A stretch of 64,000 nt of DNA. Origin: Nostocoides sp. GTDB lineage: Bacteria > Actinomycetota > Actinomycetes > Actinomycetales > Dermatophilaceae. Shown here piece by piece: positions 46,720-56,488 of the stretch. The position numbers and the translations under genes are program-made. The first letter of the stretch is position 1; every line of letters begins with the position of its first letter. The DNA lies in NCBI GenBank assembly GCA_016702415.1, contig JADJEA010000001.1, positions 1,159,001 to 1,223,000 on the forward strand. The letters run 5' to 3'. Below the pieces are notes generated by a model. The model ran no database searches, was not told the DNA's origin, and worked only from the letters and a program-made list of their open reading frames with translations.

Positions 46720-49232
46720 GCGTTGCCCTTGACGCGGTCGTTCTCCGGGTCGAACAGCGGCGTGGCGTCATTGGCCGCGACGGTGACCGGATAGAGCTCG
46801 TCCATGTAGCAGACGGCCAGTTCCTGGCCGACCACGGCGTACTCCGGCGGGAGATAGGCCATGAGGACGTGCTTGCCGAGGCTCGGCGCCGACCCCGCGG
46901 TCGTCACATAGGGATGCCAGCCGTGGGTGCCGGCGAGCTCTCCACCCTCGCGCGTCATGATCGGCTCGCCACCGAGCATGTAGCGCTTGACGCCCGACTT
47001 GCTCATGTGGTCGTCGACGGTCAGGGAGCAGAGAACCGACGTGGGCGGCTGCGCGACCTGGGCGATGATCGCCTCCTTGCCGATGAAGTCCTGCTCCTTG
47101 ATCTTGGGCCGCTGCATCCCCGCCTCGGCGAGGGTGCGCTCGGTGTCGAGTTCGTAGCCGTAGGCCCGGTAGCCCTTCTCGATCCGCCCGGTGGTCCCGT
47201 AGACACCGATCCCGACCGGGATCAGGCCGTGCTCGGCGCCCGCCTCGAGCAGCGCGGCCCACAGGGCGGCGCCGTTCTCGATGGGGGTGTAGAGCTCCCA
47301 GCCGTACTCCCCGACATACGAGATGCGCGAGGCGGTGACCGACAGATTGCCGACCTCGATGTCACGGCACGTGGCGAACGGGAAACCCTCCCGGGAGACA
47401 TCGTCCCGGGTCACCGAGGCGAGGATGGCGCGAGCGTTGGGTCCCCACACCCCGATGGTGGTGTATGCCGAGGTGAGGTCGACGACGACGGCGCCGGCCG
47501 GCATCCGGTCGGCGAACCATTTCAGGTCGGCCATCCCGTGGGCACCACCGGTGACGACGCGGAAGCGGTCGTGCGCCACCCGCATGACCGTCAGGTCGGA
47601 GCGGAATCCGCCGCGCTCGTCCAGGACTGGGGTGTAGATCACCCGGCCGATCTTGACGTCGGCCTGGGCGACGATGATCCGCTGCACGGCCTCGAGCGCA
47701 GCGGGGCCGATGATGTCGAAGATGCAGAATGCCGACAGATCGACCAGGCCCGCGGTCTCGCGCATCTGGAGATGCTCGGCGTTGATGATCTGGGACCACC
47801 ACCGGGCATCCCACTCGTGCTCGCGCGGCATACAGACGTCGCCGAATTTCTCGACGAGGGCGGCGTTCGACTCATACCAGTGGGGGCGCTCCCAGCCCGC
47901 GGTCTCGAAGAAGACGGCGCCGAGTTCCTTCTCGGAGGCGTGCATCGGAGCAAGCCGGATGTTGCGGGAGGAGGAGTACTGCTCGCTCGGGTGGATGATC
48001 CCGTAGGTCTTGTTGAAGGACTCCGAGGTCCGGGCCCGGATGTGCGCACGGGTGCGCTGGTGCGGATAGAAGCGCGCGATGTCGCTGTGCCCGAGGTCGA
48101 TCTCGGGATTGCCGTGGACCATCCACTCGGCCACGGCGCGCGAGGTGCCGGGGCCCTCCTTGATCCACACCGCCGCCGCCGACCACAGGCCCTTGACCTC
48201 GGGTGTCTCCCCCAGGAGCGGGAAGCCGTCGGGGGTCAGCGAGAGCAGCCCGTTGATGGCATAGCGGATCTCGGCGCGCTCGTCGCCGAGCAGCTCGGGC
48301 ATGAGCTCGAGGGCCTGCTCCAACTGCGGATCGAAGTCGTCGGAGGTGAACGGGAGTTCGGTGGGGGAGAGCTTGGACTGCTCGATGCTCGGGATGTCCT
48401 CGGCGTCCATGAGGATCGGCCGGTGGGCATAGGAGCCGACCTCCATGTCGGAGCCGTGCTGCCGCTCGTAACAGAAGGTGTCCATGTCGCGGACGATCGG
48501 GAAGGAGATCTCGCCGGGGATCGCGGCCAGTTGCTCGCAGGGTCCCACCGAGATCATCTGGTGGACCGCGGGAGTCAACGGGATGTGGGCACCGGCCATC
48601 TTCGCGAGCTTCGGGCTCCATACGCCGGCGGCGATGACGACGTACTCGCAGGCGATGCTCCCCCCGGTCGTCTCCACGGCGGTGATCCGCCCGTCGGTGA
48701 CGACCATGCCGGTGACCTCGACATTCGGGGCGAGGGTCAGGGCCCCGAGTTCCTGCGCGCGCTCGCGGAAGATCGTCCCGGCGCGGAGGGAGTCGACCAC
48801 GCCGACGGTCGGGAAGTAGCACCCGCCGAGGATGACGTCCTTGTCGAGGAAGGGGACCTTCTCCTGCACCTGCTCCGGGGTGAGCAACTCGGCGGGGATG
48901 CTCCACGCCTTCGCGCTACTCATCCGGCGGCGCAGTTCCTCCATCCGCTCCTCGGTCCGGGCGACCTCGATGCCGCCGGACTGGGTGAAGACCCCCATCT
49001 CCTGGTACTGCTTCACCGAGTCGGCCGTGATGTCGGCGATCTCGCGTGAGTGGTCGACGGGGAAGATGAAGTTGCTCGCGTGGCCGGTGGACCCGCCCGG
49101 GTTGGGCAGCGGCCCCTTGTCGATCTGCACGATGTCGCGCCACCCGAGGTTGGCGAGGTGGTAGACGAGACCATTGCCGACGATCCCGGCGCCGATGACG
49201 ACGCACTTGGCCGTTGCGGGCACGGTTGCCAT
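46716..49232 (-). CDS. FAD-dependent dimethylglycine/sarcosine dehydrogenase-like protein with GcvT domain
   Basis: 838 residues. FAD-binding DAO domain (about 1-370; 'VVIGAGIVGNGLVYHLANLG', 'GGSTGHASN' with the His often carrying covalent FAD), central FAO_M domain (to about 430), GCV_T aminomethyltransferase domain and GCV_T_C domain (to the end). Such fusions oxidise N-methylglycines and pass the methylene to tetrahydrofolate. With etfBA next to it, ETF is the likely electron acceptor. Substrate could be dimethylglycine or sarcosine. Position in a choline/betaine island supports this. An inverted repeat overlaps the region just before ATG 49232. Confidence 0.88.
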   Translation of the reverse strand: MATVPATAKCVVIGAGIVGNGLVYHLANLGWRDIVQIDKGPLPNPGGSTGHASNFIFPVDHSREIADITADSVKQYQEMGVFTQSGGIEVARTEERMEELRRRMSSAKAWSIPAELLTPEQVQEKVPFLDKDVILGGCYFPTVGVVDSLRAGTIFRERAQELGALTLAPNVEVTGMVVTDGRITAVETTGGSIACEYVVIAAGVWSPKLAKMAGAHIPLTPAVHQMISVGPCEQLAAIPGEISFPIVRDMDTFCYERQHGSDMEVGSYAHRPILMDAEDIPSIEQSKLSPTELPFTSDDFDPQLEQALELMPELLGDERAEIRYAINGLLSLTPDGFPLLGETPEVKGLWSAAAVWIKEGPGTSRAVAEWMVHGNPEIDLGHSDIARFYPHQRTRAHIRARTSESFNKTYGIIHPSEQYSSSRNIRLAPMHASEKELGAVFFETAGWERPHWYESNAALVEKFGDVCMPREHEWDARWWSQIINAEHLQMRETAGLVDLSAFCIFDIIGPAALEAVQRIIVAQADVKIGRVIYTPVLDERGGFRSDLTVMRVAHDRFRVVTGGAHGMADLKWFADRMPAGAVVVDLTSAYTTIGVWGPNARAILASVTRDDVSREGFPFATCRDIEVGNLSVTASRISYVGEYGWELYTPIENGAALWAALLEAGAEHGLIPVGIGVYGTTGRIEKGYRAYGYELDTERTLAEAGMQRPKIKEQDFIGKEAIIAQVAQPPTSVLCSLTVDDHMSKSGVKRYMLGGEPIMTREGGELAGTHGWHPYVTTAGSAPSLGKHVLMAYLPPEYAVVGQELAVCYMDELYPVTVAANDATPLFDPENDRVKGNA

Positions 49233-49246
49233 GTCACTCCCTATCC

Positions 49247-49267
49247 GAGTTGCGTATGCCGCAACTC
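49247..49267. promoter_or_regulatory. Operator GAGTTGC-N7-GCAACTC before the flavoprotein operon
   Basis: A perfect 7-bp inverted repeat ends 14 nt upstream of ATG 49232. Its core GTTGC-N7-GCAAC recurs upstream of betB. The spacer is the heptamer GTATGCC. A possible -35 TTGAGT and -10 GATAGG flank it on the minus strand with 18 nt spacing. Confidence 0.7.
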
Positions 49268-49344
49268 AACTCACGATGTGCATCAATGGTAGCGGCGACG
49301 CTCCTCGCCGACGAGGGTTCGTGGTGCGTCCCGGGTTGCTTGAA

Positions 49345-49469
49345 TCTCGCTCTGGTGTTGGGCCCGATCGGTGTGGGGTTGATCGGTGTTGGGCTTGCTC
49401 GGGTGTTTCGCTTGATCTGTGTTGGGCTTGTTCGGTGTCGGGCTTGTTCGGTGTCGGGCTCGATCGCCG
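49345..49469. repeat. Degenerate repeats in the spacer after iclR
   Basis: Five or six variants of CGGTGTTGGGCTTGTTCGGT occupy the spacer. The weak minus-strand frame across it (84 codons) is made of this repeat and I do not regard it as a gene. Confidence 0.75.
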
Positions 49470-50378
49470 TCAGGCCTGGCCGCGCCACCCGAGGCGGCGG
49501 GAGACCTCGGTCGCGGCCGGAATCAACACCCGGCGCAGGCCGCGCAGCCGGGCGGGGTCGAGCCGGAAGGTCGGCCCGGACAGACTCAGGGAGTTGGTGA
49601 TCTCCCCATGGGCATTGCGGACGGGAGCGGCGATGGCGGCGAGCCCGTCCTCCAACTCATCCACCGCGATCGCATAGCCGTCGGTTCGGGCGTGGTCGAG
49701 TTCCGCTTCGAGGCGGGCGAGATCGGTGATCGTTTTGGGGGTGTATGCCGTGAGCGTCCGCACCAGTGCCCGGACGGTATGCCGATCCAGCCCGCTCAGC
49801 AGCACCTTGCCATTGCTGGTGGCATGCAACGGGATCCGCTGGCCGACCCAGTTGTAGGACTGGAGAGCCGAGGTCCCGGCGACTTGGTCCAGATAGAGGG
49901 CATGGTTGTCGGAAAGGACGGCGAGGTTGACGGTGAGGCCGGTCTCGGCGGCGAGGCGGCGGCATACCGGACGCGCTTGTTCGACCACATCGAGACCGGC
50001 GACGGCCGTCCCGGCCAGGCGCAGCAGCCCGATGCCGAGCCTGTACTTGCCCCGGCCTTCGACCTGCTCGACGAGCTCCCACTTCTCGAGTGCGGCGACC
50101 AGGCGGCTCGCCGTGCTCTTGTGGACGCCCAGCCGGCGGGCGAGCTCGGTGACACCGAGCTCGCCCGCCTCGGCGAGCTGATCGAGGATGGTGGCCGCCC
50201 GGTCCACGGACTGGACCGGGCTCTCCTTGCCCGAGGCCCCGACCTCGTCGGACGCCCGGCGTCCGGCGGAGGTCCCCGGAGGGCCTAACGACCCGCGGGT
50301 GACCGCGCGGGTTCCCGCGCCGACATCGCCCCCGATCGTCGGGGGATCACTGGGCCTGCCGTGCGATGGGGTGCGCAT
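49470..50378 (-). CDS. IclR-family regulator of the betaine cluster
   Basis: 302 residues from ATG 50378; the frame is open further upstream but would overlap opuAC. HTH (about 65-125): 'SVDRAATILDQLAEAGELGVTELARRLGVHKSTASRLVAALEKWELVEQ'; effector domain (about 130-300) with 'GLDVVEQARPVCRRLAAETGLTVNLAVLSDNHALYLDQVAG' and 'LHATSNGKVLLSGL'. It follows opuAC in the same direction, and two matching inverted repeats flank the cluster, so it is the best candidate for their binding protein; the effector could be betaine or choline. That link is inference. Confidence 0.88.
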   Translation of the reverse strand: MRTPSHGRPSDPPTIGGDVGAGTRAVTRGSLGPPGTSAGRRASDEVGASGKESPVQSVDRAATILDQLAEAGELGVTELARRLGVHKSTASRLVAALEKWELVEQVEGRGKYRLGIGLLRLAGTAVAGLDVVEQARPVCRRLAAETGLTVNLAVLSDNHALYLDQVAGTSALQSYNWVGQRIPLHATSNGKVLLSGLDRHTVRALVRTLTAYTPKTITDLARLEAELDHARTDGYAIAVDELEDGLAAIAAPVRNAHGEITNSLSLSGPTFRLDPARLRGLRRVLIPAATEVSRRLGWRGQA

Positions 50379-50428
50379 GGATGGACTCGCTTGCCGCGCC
50401 GAGGGCGCCTCCAGGGACGAGGCGCCGC

Positions 50429-51427
50429 TCAACTCAGCCAGGCGTTGACCTTGTCGGGGTTGGCGTCGATCCACTTCTTGGCGGCGTCCTCGGGCTTCAT
50501 CTTGTCCACCGCGATGTATTTCGCCACGACGTTCTGGTCCTCGTTGTCCCACTGGAACTTCTTCATCAGAGCGACGCCCGCGTCATCGGCCTGGCCCGCC
50601 CACTTGCTGGAGAAGACCTTCTGGAGGATGGTGTCGGGATAGTCGCAGGCGACCTTGGCGGGGTCGTCCTGACAGCCGGCCGTGAAGGGCGGCAGTTTGA
50701 CCGCCTTGAGCGGGACGTCGGCGAAGAGATACTGCGGCTCCCAGAAGTAGCCGATGAGCCACTCCTTGTTGGCCTCCGCCTTCTTGAACGCCTCGAGGCT
50801 TGCGGCCTCGCCACCGGAGAAGACGACCTTGAAGTTGAGTTTGAGGTTGCTGATGATCGCCTCGTCGAACTGGACATAGCTCGGATCGGATCCGAGGAAC
50901 TGCCCCTTGCCGCCGGACTCGCTCGTCTTGAACTGATCGGCGTACTTGTTGAGGTTCTGGTAGTCGAGGATGTCGGGGTGCTCGGTGGCCAGCCACGGCG
51001 GGACGTACCAGTGGATGATGCCCTTGTTGCCGTTCGGGCCGCCGGCGATCGCCGATCCGTCCCCACCCTTGTCCTTCATGAACTTCTTTTCGAGGTCCGG
51101 GTGGCCCCAATCCTCGATGACGACGTCGACCTCGCCGGTGCCGAAGCCCTGCCAGGAGACGTCCTCCTTCAGCTCCTTGTAGTTGACCTGACAGCCGAGC
51201 TTGGTCTTGGCCACCTCGCCCACGACATAGGCGCTCGCCTCGTAGCTCACCCACGGGTTGACGGCCATATTGATCGTCGCGCACTTCTTGCCGGCCGCGG
51301 AGGACGAGGCCGCGGAGTTCGACGCCTCGGCCTTCTTGATGTCGCCGCCGCCGCACGCCGTCGCGACGAGCGCGACGGCGGCAACCGCCGCCAGTGCCCC
51401 GAGGGGGCGGGTCGTTGTCACCTTCAT
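50429..51427 (-). CDS. opuAC: Glycine betaine/choline ABC transporter substrate-binding lipoprotein
   Basis: 332 residues. Lipoprotein signal with lipobox V-A-T-A-C (Cys near residue 25). OpuAC fold with aromatic residues in 'NPWVSYEAS', 'IEDWGHPDLE', 'IIHWYVPPWLA' and 'GYFWEPQYLF', which fit the Trp/Tyr cage that holds quaternary ammonium groups. ATG 51427 after GGAGCGC. 82 bp separate it from the permease gene, holding short GGTGTGGTCGGGT repeats. Confidence 0.9.
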   Translation of the reverse strand: MKVTTTRPLGALAAVAAVALVATACGGGDIKKAEASNSAASSSAAGKKCATINMAVNPWVSYEASAYVVGEVAKTKLGCQVNYKELKEDVSWQGFGTGEVDVVIEDWGHPDLEKKFMKDKGGDGSAIAGGPNGNKGIIHWYVPPWLATEHPDILDYQNLNKYADQFKTSESGGKGQFLGSDPSYVQFDEAIISNLKLNFKVVFSGGEAASLEAFKKAEANKEWLIGYFWEPQYLFADVPLKAVKLPPFTAGCQDDPAKVACDYPDTILQKVFSSKWAGQADDAGVALMKKFQWDNEDQNVVAKYIAVDKMKPEDAAKKWIDANPDKVNAWLS

Positions 51428-51509
51428 GTGCGCTCCTAACGCGTTGGGGTCCTGCTGGTTTCGGTGTGGTCGGGTGGGTGTGGTCGGGTGTGTTCTGTGG
51501 TCGAGTCGC

Positions 51510-53627
51510 TCAGTGGCCGCGCCGGCGTAGCACGGGGAACCACCGCGTTCCCTCCGGTGCCGGTCCGGCGGCCCGGCGGGCGATGCGGTCCAGGAGTATG
51601 CCGAGCAGCACGATCGTCATACCGGCCGCGGCGCCCTTGCCCCACTCCTCGCTGCGTGAGGACCCGAGGACGACCTCGTATCCGAGCGCCCCGGCCCCGA
51701 CCATCCCGGCGATCACCGCCATGGCGAGGACGAAGAGCAGCCCCTGGTTGGTGGCCAGGACGAGCGCGGACCGAGCCATCGGCAGCTGGACCAGCCGGAT
51801 CTGTTGCATGCGGGAGGCGCCGGAGGCGCGCGCCGCCTCCATCGTCGTCGCAGACACGCCCTTGACGCCGTCGGCGACGAGCTTGATGGAGACCGGGGCG
51901 GCATACGCCAGGGCGGCGACGATGCCGGTGAACCGGGAGGGACCGAACAGCGCGAGGACCGGGACGAGATAGACGAACGCCGGAATCGTTTGTCCCGCAT
52001 CGAGAATCGGCCGAATCGCCAGATCGACCGACCCGCGACGGGCCATGGCGACACCGATGACGACGGCCAGCGCCATACACATCACGGTCGCGACCAGCGT
52101 CATCGCGAGGGTGATCATCGCGTTATGCCACTCGCCGAGCGCGCGCATCCCGGCCAGGCAGACCACGGCGGGGGCCAGCGCCCGCCATCCGCCGAGGACG
52201 AACGCGAGGGCCGCGATACCGGCGAACGCGAGCCACCACGGCGACTCGGCGATGAAGTCCTGGAGGGGATTGAGGAAGGCATACGAGATCCCGTCCTTGA
52301 TCCCGCTCGTGATCGGCGACATCGCCGCCGTGGCCGAATCGACCGCGTGGTCGGTCACCTCGGCGAGGCGGCGTCCCCAGCCGTGATCGGTGAACTGCGC
52401 CGCCCAGAACATCAGGCGCGAGAGATAGAGCGCCCCCAGCGTCACCACCGCTCCCCCCAGGAGTATGCCGCGGTGCACCCGCGCGGGTAGCCCGCCACCG
52501 CGGGCGATCACATCGGCCCGCTCGCTTGCCGCGGTCGTCGCCCGGTCGAGCATGATCGCCGTGGCGACGATGAGCAGCCCCGGGATCAAGGCGGTGCCCA
52601 CGTCGTTGATCCGCAGTCCGGCCAGGACGGGCTTGCCCAGGCCGGGTCCGTCGACGAAGGAGGCGATGGTCGCCATCGACAGGGCCGCCATGGTCGTTTG
52701 GTTGAGCCCGACGATGATCGTCCGCTTCGCCATGGGGATCTGGATCTTGCGCAGTTGCTGCGCCCGGGTCTGGCCCAGGGACTGCCCGACTTCCAGCATC
52801 GTCGGGGGCACCGAGCGGATGCCGTGGGCGGCGATGCGGATGAGGGGAGGCGCGGCATACAGCACGGTGGCGACGACGGCGGAGGCCGATCCGATTCCGA
52901 AGAACAGGACGATCGGCAGGAGGTAGACGAAGGTCGGCATCGTCTGGAGGAGATCGAGGACGGGCTCGATGACGGCATTGGCCCGGCGGCTGGTGCCGGC
53001 AAGGATGCCCAGCGGCACCCCGATGAGCACGCAGACGAGGACGGAGATGCCGACGATGATCAGCAGGTCCATCGAGTCCGACCAGTAGCCGAAGGCGCCG
53101 TAGGAGACGAAGGTGCCCAGGACCAGGAGGGCGATCCGCCAGTTGGCGACGGCATACCCGATCCAGGTGGCGACGACCGTGACCCCGAGCCACCCGATCT
53201 CCGGGACCGGGCGGGGCGCGGCCGGGATGGAGATCAACCGCTGGAGCCACGCGACCAGACCCCGGAACCCGTCGGCGATCGTCCCGGACAGGCGCATGAC
53301 CGGATTGGTGTCGCGTCCGCGCAACATCGAGTCCCGGAAGTCGTTGAGGGCGTGCATGATTCCGGTCTGATCCCGACCCTGGAGGGCGAGGGTGTCGGAG
53401 CCCTTCGTCGCCATCCAGACGAGGAACCAGAGGAGGAGGATGAGCAGCGCCGGCTGCCACCGCGGGGCCGGATCGTCGCGCAGCGGCGGGGCGTCCTCGG
53501 CCCGCCCGCGCCGGACGAACCGCACCCGGGCGCCGGCCTGGCCGGCCTGACCATCCCGGCTGGCCTCGGGCGCATTACCGTCCGATTGGCGGCGCGGGCC
53601 ATCGCTGCGCTGGGAGTGGCTGGTCAC
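51510..53627 (-). CDS. opuAB: Betaine/choline ABC permease, two permease domains fused
   Basis: 705 residues from GTG 53627, 13 nt after the ATPase stop. Two binding-protein-dependent permease domains are in one chain: first about 160-385 ('LLIIVGISVLVCVLIGVPLGILAGTSRRANAVIEPVLDLLQTMPTFVYLLPIVLFFG', EAA-like 'LEVGQSLGQTRAQQLRKIQIPMA'), second about 470-690 ('AVVIGVAMARRGSVDLAIRPILDAGQTIPAFVYLVPVLALFGPSRF', 'MEAARASGASRMQQIRLVQLPMA'). Usually a homodimer of one domain serves OpuA-type importers; here one polypeptide would form the whole pore. The N-terminal 90 residues are charged and cytosolic. Confidence 0.9.
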   Translation of the reverse strand: MTSHSQRSDGPRRQSDGNAPEASRDGQAGQAGARVRFVRRGRAEDAPPLRDDPAPRWQPALLILLLWFLVWMATKGSDTLALQGRDQTGIMHALNDFRDSMLRGRDTNPVMRLSGTIADGFRGLVAWLQRLISIPAAPRPVPEIGWLGVTVVATWIGYAVANWRIALLVLGTFVSYGAFGYWSDSMDLLIIVGISVLVCVLIGVPLGILAGTSRRANAVIEPVLDLLQTMPTFVYLLPIVLFFGIGSASAVVATVLYAAPPLIRIAAHGIRSVPPTMLEVGQSLGQTRAQQLRKIQIPMAKRTIIVGLNQTTMAALSMATIASFVDGPGLGKPVLAGLRINDVGTALIPGLLIVATAIMLDRATTAASERADVIARGGGLPARVHRGILLGGAVVTLGALYLSRLMFWAAQFTDHGWGRRLAEVTDHAVDSATAAMSPITSGIKDGISYAFLNPLQDFIAESPWWLAFAGIAALAFVLGGWRALAPAVVCLAGMRALGEWHNAMITLAMTLVATVMCMALAVVIGVAMARRGSVDLAIRPILDAGQTIPAFVYLVPVLALFGPSRFTGIVAALAYAAPVSIKLVADGVKGVSATTMEAARASGASRMQQIRLVQLPMARSALVLATNQGLLFVLAMAVIAGMVGAGALGYEVVLGSSRSEEWGKGAAAGMTIVLLGILLDRIARRAAGPAPEGTRWFPVLRRRGH

Positions 53628-53640
53628 GACGTGCCCATGC

Positions 53641-54678
53641 TCAGGCGTCCTGCTCGGCGACGACCACGCGGAGGATGTCCTCGTCGTCGACCACCCCCAC
53701 GAATTTGTCGTCGGCATCGACGACCCGCACCACGCCTTGGTGGGCCAGGACGGTGCGGGCGGCCTCTCGGACGATCGTGCTCTGCGGGAGGGTGGGCGCG
53801 CCGACGCCCTCGTCGGGGGAGTCCGGCGGCCGCATCACCCAGCGCAGCGTCAGGACGTGGCTCTTGTTGACGTCGGCCACGAAGTCCTTGACGTAGTCGT
53901 CGGCGGGCGCGGCGATGATCTCGTCGGGCGGACCGATCTGGACGATCTCCCCGTCGCGCATGATGAGGATGCGGTCGCCGAGTTTCAGGGCTTCATCGAG
54001 ATCGTGGGTGATGAAGACCATCGTCTTGCCGACCTCGTGGTGGAGCCGGATGACCTCCTTTTGCATGTCGCGGCGGATCAGCGGGTCGAGGGCGCTGAAG
54101 GGCTCATCGAACATCAGAACCGCCGGATCACCGGCGAGCGCCCTCGCCAGCCCGACGCGCTGCTGCATGCCGCCGGAGAGTTGATCGGGGAAGTTCTGCT
54201 CGTAGCCCGAGAGCCCCACCAGGTCGATCATGTCCTGGGCGCGCACCCGGCGCGCGGTCTTGCCCTCCCCGCGCACCTCGAGCCCGAAGCCGACATTGTC
54301 GATGACCTTGCGGTGGGGCAGGAGACCGAAATGCTGGAAGACCATGGAGACCTTGCGCCGACGCACCTCCCGCAAGGCATTCTCGTCCATGCCGGTCAGG
54401 TCGATCCCGTCCAGGTGGACGCTGCCTGCGGTCGGCTCGATGAGCCGCGTGAGCAGTCGCACGAGCGTGGACTTGCCCGACCCGGACAGCCCCATGACGA
54501 CGAAGACCTCACCCGGCGCAACGTCGAAGGACACATCGCGAACCCCGATGACGTGACCGGACTTGGCCTGGAGGTCCTTGCGGGACAGGGCCGCATCGGG
54601 CGTGCCGATGAGGCGTTCGGCCTTGGGGCCGAAGATCTTCCACAGCCCACGCACCTTCAGCGCCGAGTCGGTCGTCAT
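53641..54678 (-). CDS. opuAA: Betaine/choline ABC transporter ATP-binding protein with CBS domain
   Basis: 345 residues from ATG 54678 (ATG 54687, M-A-A-M, equally possible). Walker A 'GLSGSGKSTLVRLL', Q-loop 'VFQHFGLLPHRKV', signature 'LSGGMQQRVGLARAL', Walker B 'VLMFDEPFSALDPL', H-loop 'FITHDLDEAL'. One C-terminal CBS domain (TIVREAARTVLAHQGVVRVVDADDKFVGVVDDEDIL) as in osmosensing OpuA. Start lies 4-13 nt after betA, end 13 nt before the permease. Confidence 0.93.
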   Translation of the reverse strand: MTTDSALKVRGLWKIFGPKAERLIGTPDAALSRKDLQAKSGHVIGVRDVSFDVAPGEVFVVMGLSGSGKSTLVRLLTRLIEPTAGSVHLDGIDLTGMDENALREVRRRKVSMVFQHFGLLPHRKVIDNVGFGLEVRGEGKTARRVRAQDMIDLVGLSGYEQNFPDQLSGGMQQRVGLARALAGDPAVLMFDEPFSALDPLIRRDMQKEVIRLHHEVGKTMVFITHDLDEALKLGDRILIMRDGEIVQIGPPDEIIAAPADDYVKDFVADVNKSHVLTLRWVMRPPDSPDEGVGAPTLPQSTIVREAARTVLAHQGVVRVVDADDKFVGVVDDEDILRVVVAEQDA

Positions 54679-54691
54679 CGCTGCCATCCGA

Positions 54692-56488
54692 TCAGGCCGG
54701 TGAACCGGCCGGTTGTCGCGCCGGGGGCGCGAGGGGCGGGTCGAGGGGACTTCCGGCACGGTGGTTGTACCACGGGGCGTCCGACGGCGCGAGGGGTGCG
54801 TTGCCGGCGATGAGGTCGGCGGCCTTCTCGGCGAGCATGATGACGGGGGCGTAGATATTGCCATTGGTCACATAGGGCATCGCGCTCGCATCGACGACGC
54901 GCAGGCCGGTGGTCCCGTGGACCCCCATCGTCGTCGGGTTCAGCACCGATCCCTCGTCGACGCCCATCCGCGCGGTGCAACTCGGGTGGAGCGCGGTCTC
55001 GGCGTCGGCGCGCACCCAGTCGAGGATCTCCTGGTCCGTCTCGACGGCAGGTCCGGGCGAGATCTCCCCGGCGTTGTATGCCGCAAGCGCCGGCCGGGAC
55101 AGAATGTCGCGCGCCACGCGGATCGCCTCGATCCACTCCCGCCGGTCCTGGTCGGTGGAGAGGTAGTTGAACCGCAACGACGGTTTGACCCGCGGGTCGG
55201 TGCTGCGGATCGTGCAGGTGCCGCGCGCATCGGAGTACATCGGGCCGATGTGGACCTGGTAGCCGTGCCCCCGGATCGGGCTGGACCCGTCGTAGCGGAT
55301 GGCGATGGGGAGGAAGTGAAACATGAGGTTGGGATAGTCGACCTCGTCATTGCTGCGGACGAAGCCGCCGCCCTCGAAATGGTTGGTCGCGCCGAGTCCG
55401 GTGCGGAAGAAGAGCCAGTCCGCCGCGAGCTTGGGCCGGTTGCGCCACTTCAGGCCGGGGGCGATCGAGACCGGCAGCCGGCTGGCGTGCTGGACGTAGA
55501 CCTCGAGATGGTCCTGGAGATGGTCGCCCACCCCGGTCAACCCACTGACCACGTCGATCCCGAACGGGCGCAGGAGTTTTGGGTCACCGACACCCGAGAG
55601 CTGCAGGAGTTGCGGGGTGTTGATCGCGCCGCCCGCGAGGATGACCTCCCCCGCCTCGACCGTATGCCGCTGGCCCAGCGCCACATAGTCCACGCCCACC
55701 GCTCGGGTCCCGGAGAAACGCACCCGCGTGACGGTGGCGAGGGTGCGCACGTGGAGATTGGGGCGGCGCATGACGGGGTGGAGATAAGCCCGGGCGGCCG
55801 ACATCCGCCGCCCTCGGTGAATCGTCCGGTCGAAAGCCGCGAAGCCCTCCTGACGGTAGCCGTTGACGTCGTCGGTCAACGGATAGCCCGCCTCCTGGGC
55901 GGCGGCGAAGAACGCCCCGAAGAGCGGATTGGCCGCCGGGCCACGCTCGAGGATGAGCGGCCCGTCGCCGCCGCGCCACGCGTCGGCCCCGGCGAGGCAG
56001 GTCTCCATCCGCGTGAAGTAGGGCAGGCAGTGGGCGAAGTCCCAGGTCTCCATGCCCGGGTCGGCCGCCCACCGCTGGTAGTCCATCGGGTTGCCGCGCT
56101 GGAAGATCATCCCGTTGATCGAGCTGGAGCCACCGAGCACCTTGCCGCGGGCGTGGTAGATGCGCCGGTTGTTCATGTGCGGCTCGGGCTCCGACTCGTA
56201 CTTCCAGTCATAGAGCGGGTTGCCGATGCCGAAGGGCAGCGCGGCCGGCATGTGGATGATCGGGTCGACGATGAGATCGGCCCGGCCGGCCTCGAGGACC
56301 AGGACGGAGGTCTGCGGGTCGGCCGAGAGCCGGTTGGCCAGGACGCAACCCGCGCTGCCGCCGCCGACGACGATGACGTCGACGCGCCGCGGTGCCGCTC
56401 CGAGGGTGGTGGCGCCGAGGGCGCGTTCGGTGAGTTGCATGGAGGTGCGCCGGGTCCGGGGGGAGGGGCGCGGCATACGGTCGGTCAT
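54692..56488 (-). CDS. betA: Choline dehydrogenase (GMC oxidoreductase)
   Basis: 598 residues from ATG 56488, overlapping the betB stop by 4 nt. FAD site 'DVIVVGGGSAGCVLANRLSAD', GMC signatures 'HARGKVLGGSSSINGMIFQRG' and 'GEVILAGGAINTPQLLQLSG', C-terminal catalytic region 'ALHPSCTARMG...VVDASAMPYVTNGNIYAPVIMLAEKAADLI'. Oxidises choline to betaine aldehyde at the membrane. A related GMC alcohol oxidase cannot be excluded, but neighbours betB and opuA make choline the natural substrate. Confidence 0.9.
   Translation of the reverse strand: MTDRMPRPSPRTRRTSMQLTERALGATTLGAAPRRVDVIVVGGGSAGCVLANRLSADPQTSVLVLEAGRADLIVDPIIHMPAALPFGIGNPLYDWKYESEPEPHMNNRRIYHARGKVLGGSSSINGMIFQRGNPMDYQRWAADPGMETWDFAHCLPYFTRMETCLAGADAWRGGDGPLILERGPAANPLFGAFFAAAQEAGYPLTDDVNGYRQEGFAAFDRTIHRGRRMSAARAYLHPVMRRPNLHVRTLATVTRVRFSGTRAVGVDYVALGQRHTVEAGEVILAGGAINTPQLLQLSGVGDPKLLRPFGIDVVSGLTGVGDHLQDHLEVYVQHASRLPVSIAPGLKWRNRPKLAADWLFFRTGLGATNHFEGGGFVRSNDEVDYPNLMFHFLPIAIRYDGSSPIRGHGYQVHIGPMYSDARGTCTIRSTDPRVKPSLRFNYLSTDQDRREWIEAIRVARDILSRPALAAYNAGEISPGPAVETDQEILDWVRADAETALHPSCTARMGVDEGSVLNPTTMGVHGTTGLRVVDASAMPYVTNGNIYAPVIMLAEKAADLIAGNAPLAPSDAPWYNHRAGSPLDPPLAPPARQPAGSPA

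Noticed and set aside
49234..49488. 84-codon minus-strand ORF after iclR
   Set aside because: Composed of the spacer repeat, without ribosome binding site or recognisable features, and overlaps the operator and iclR end.
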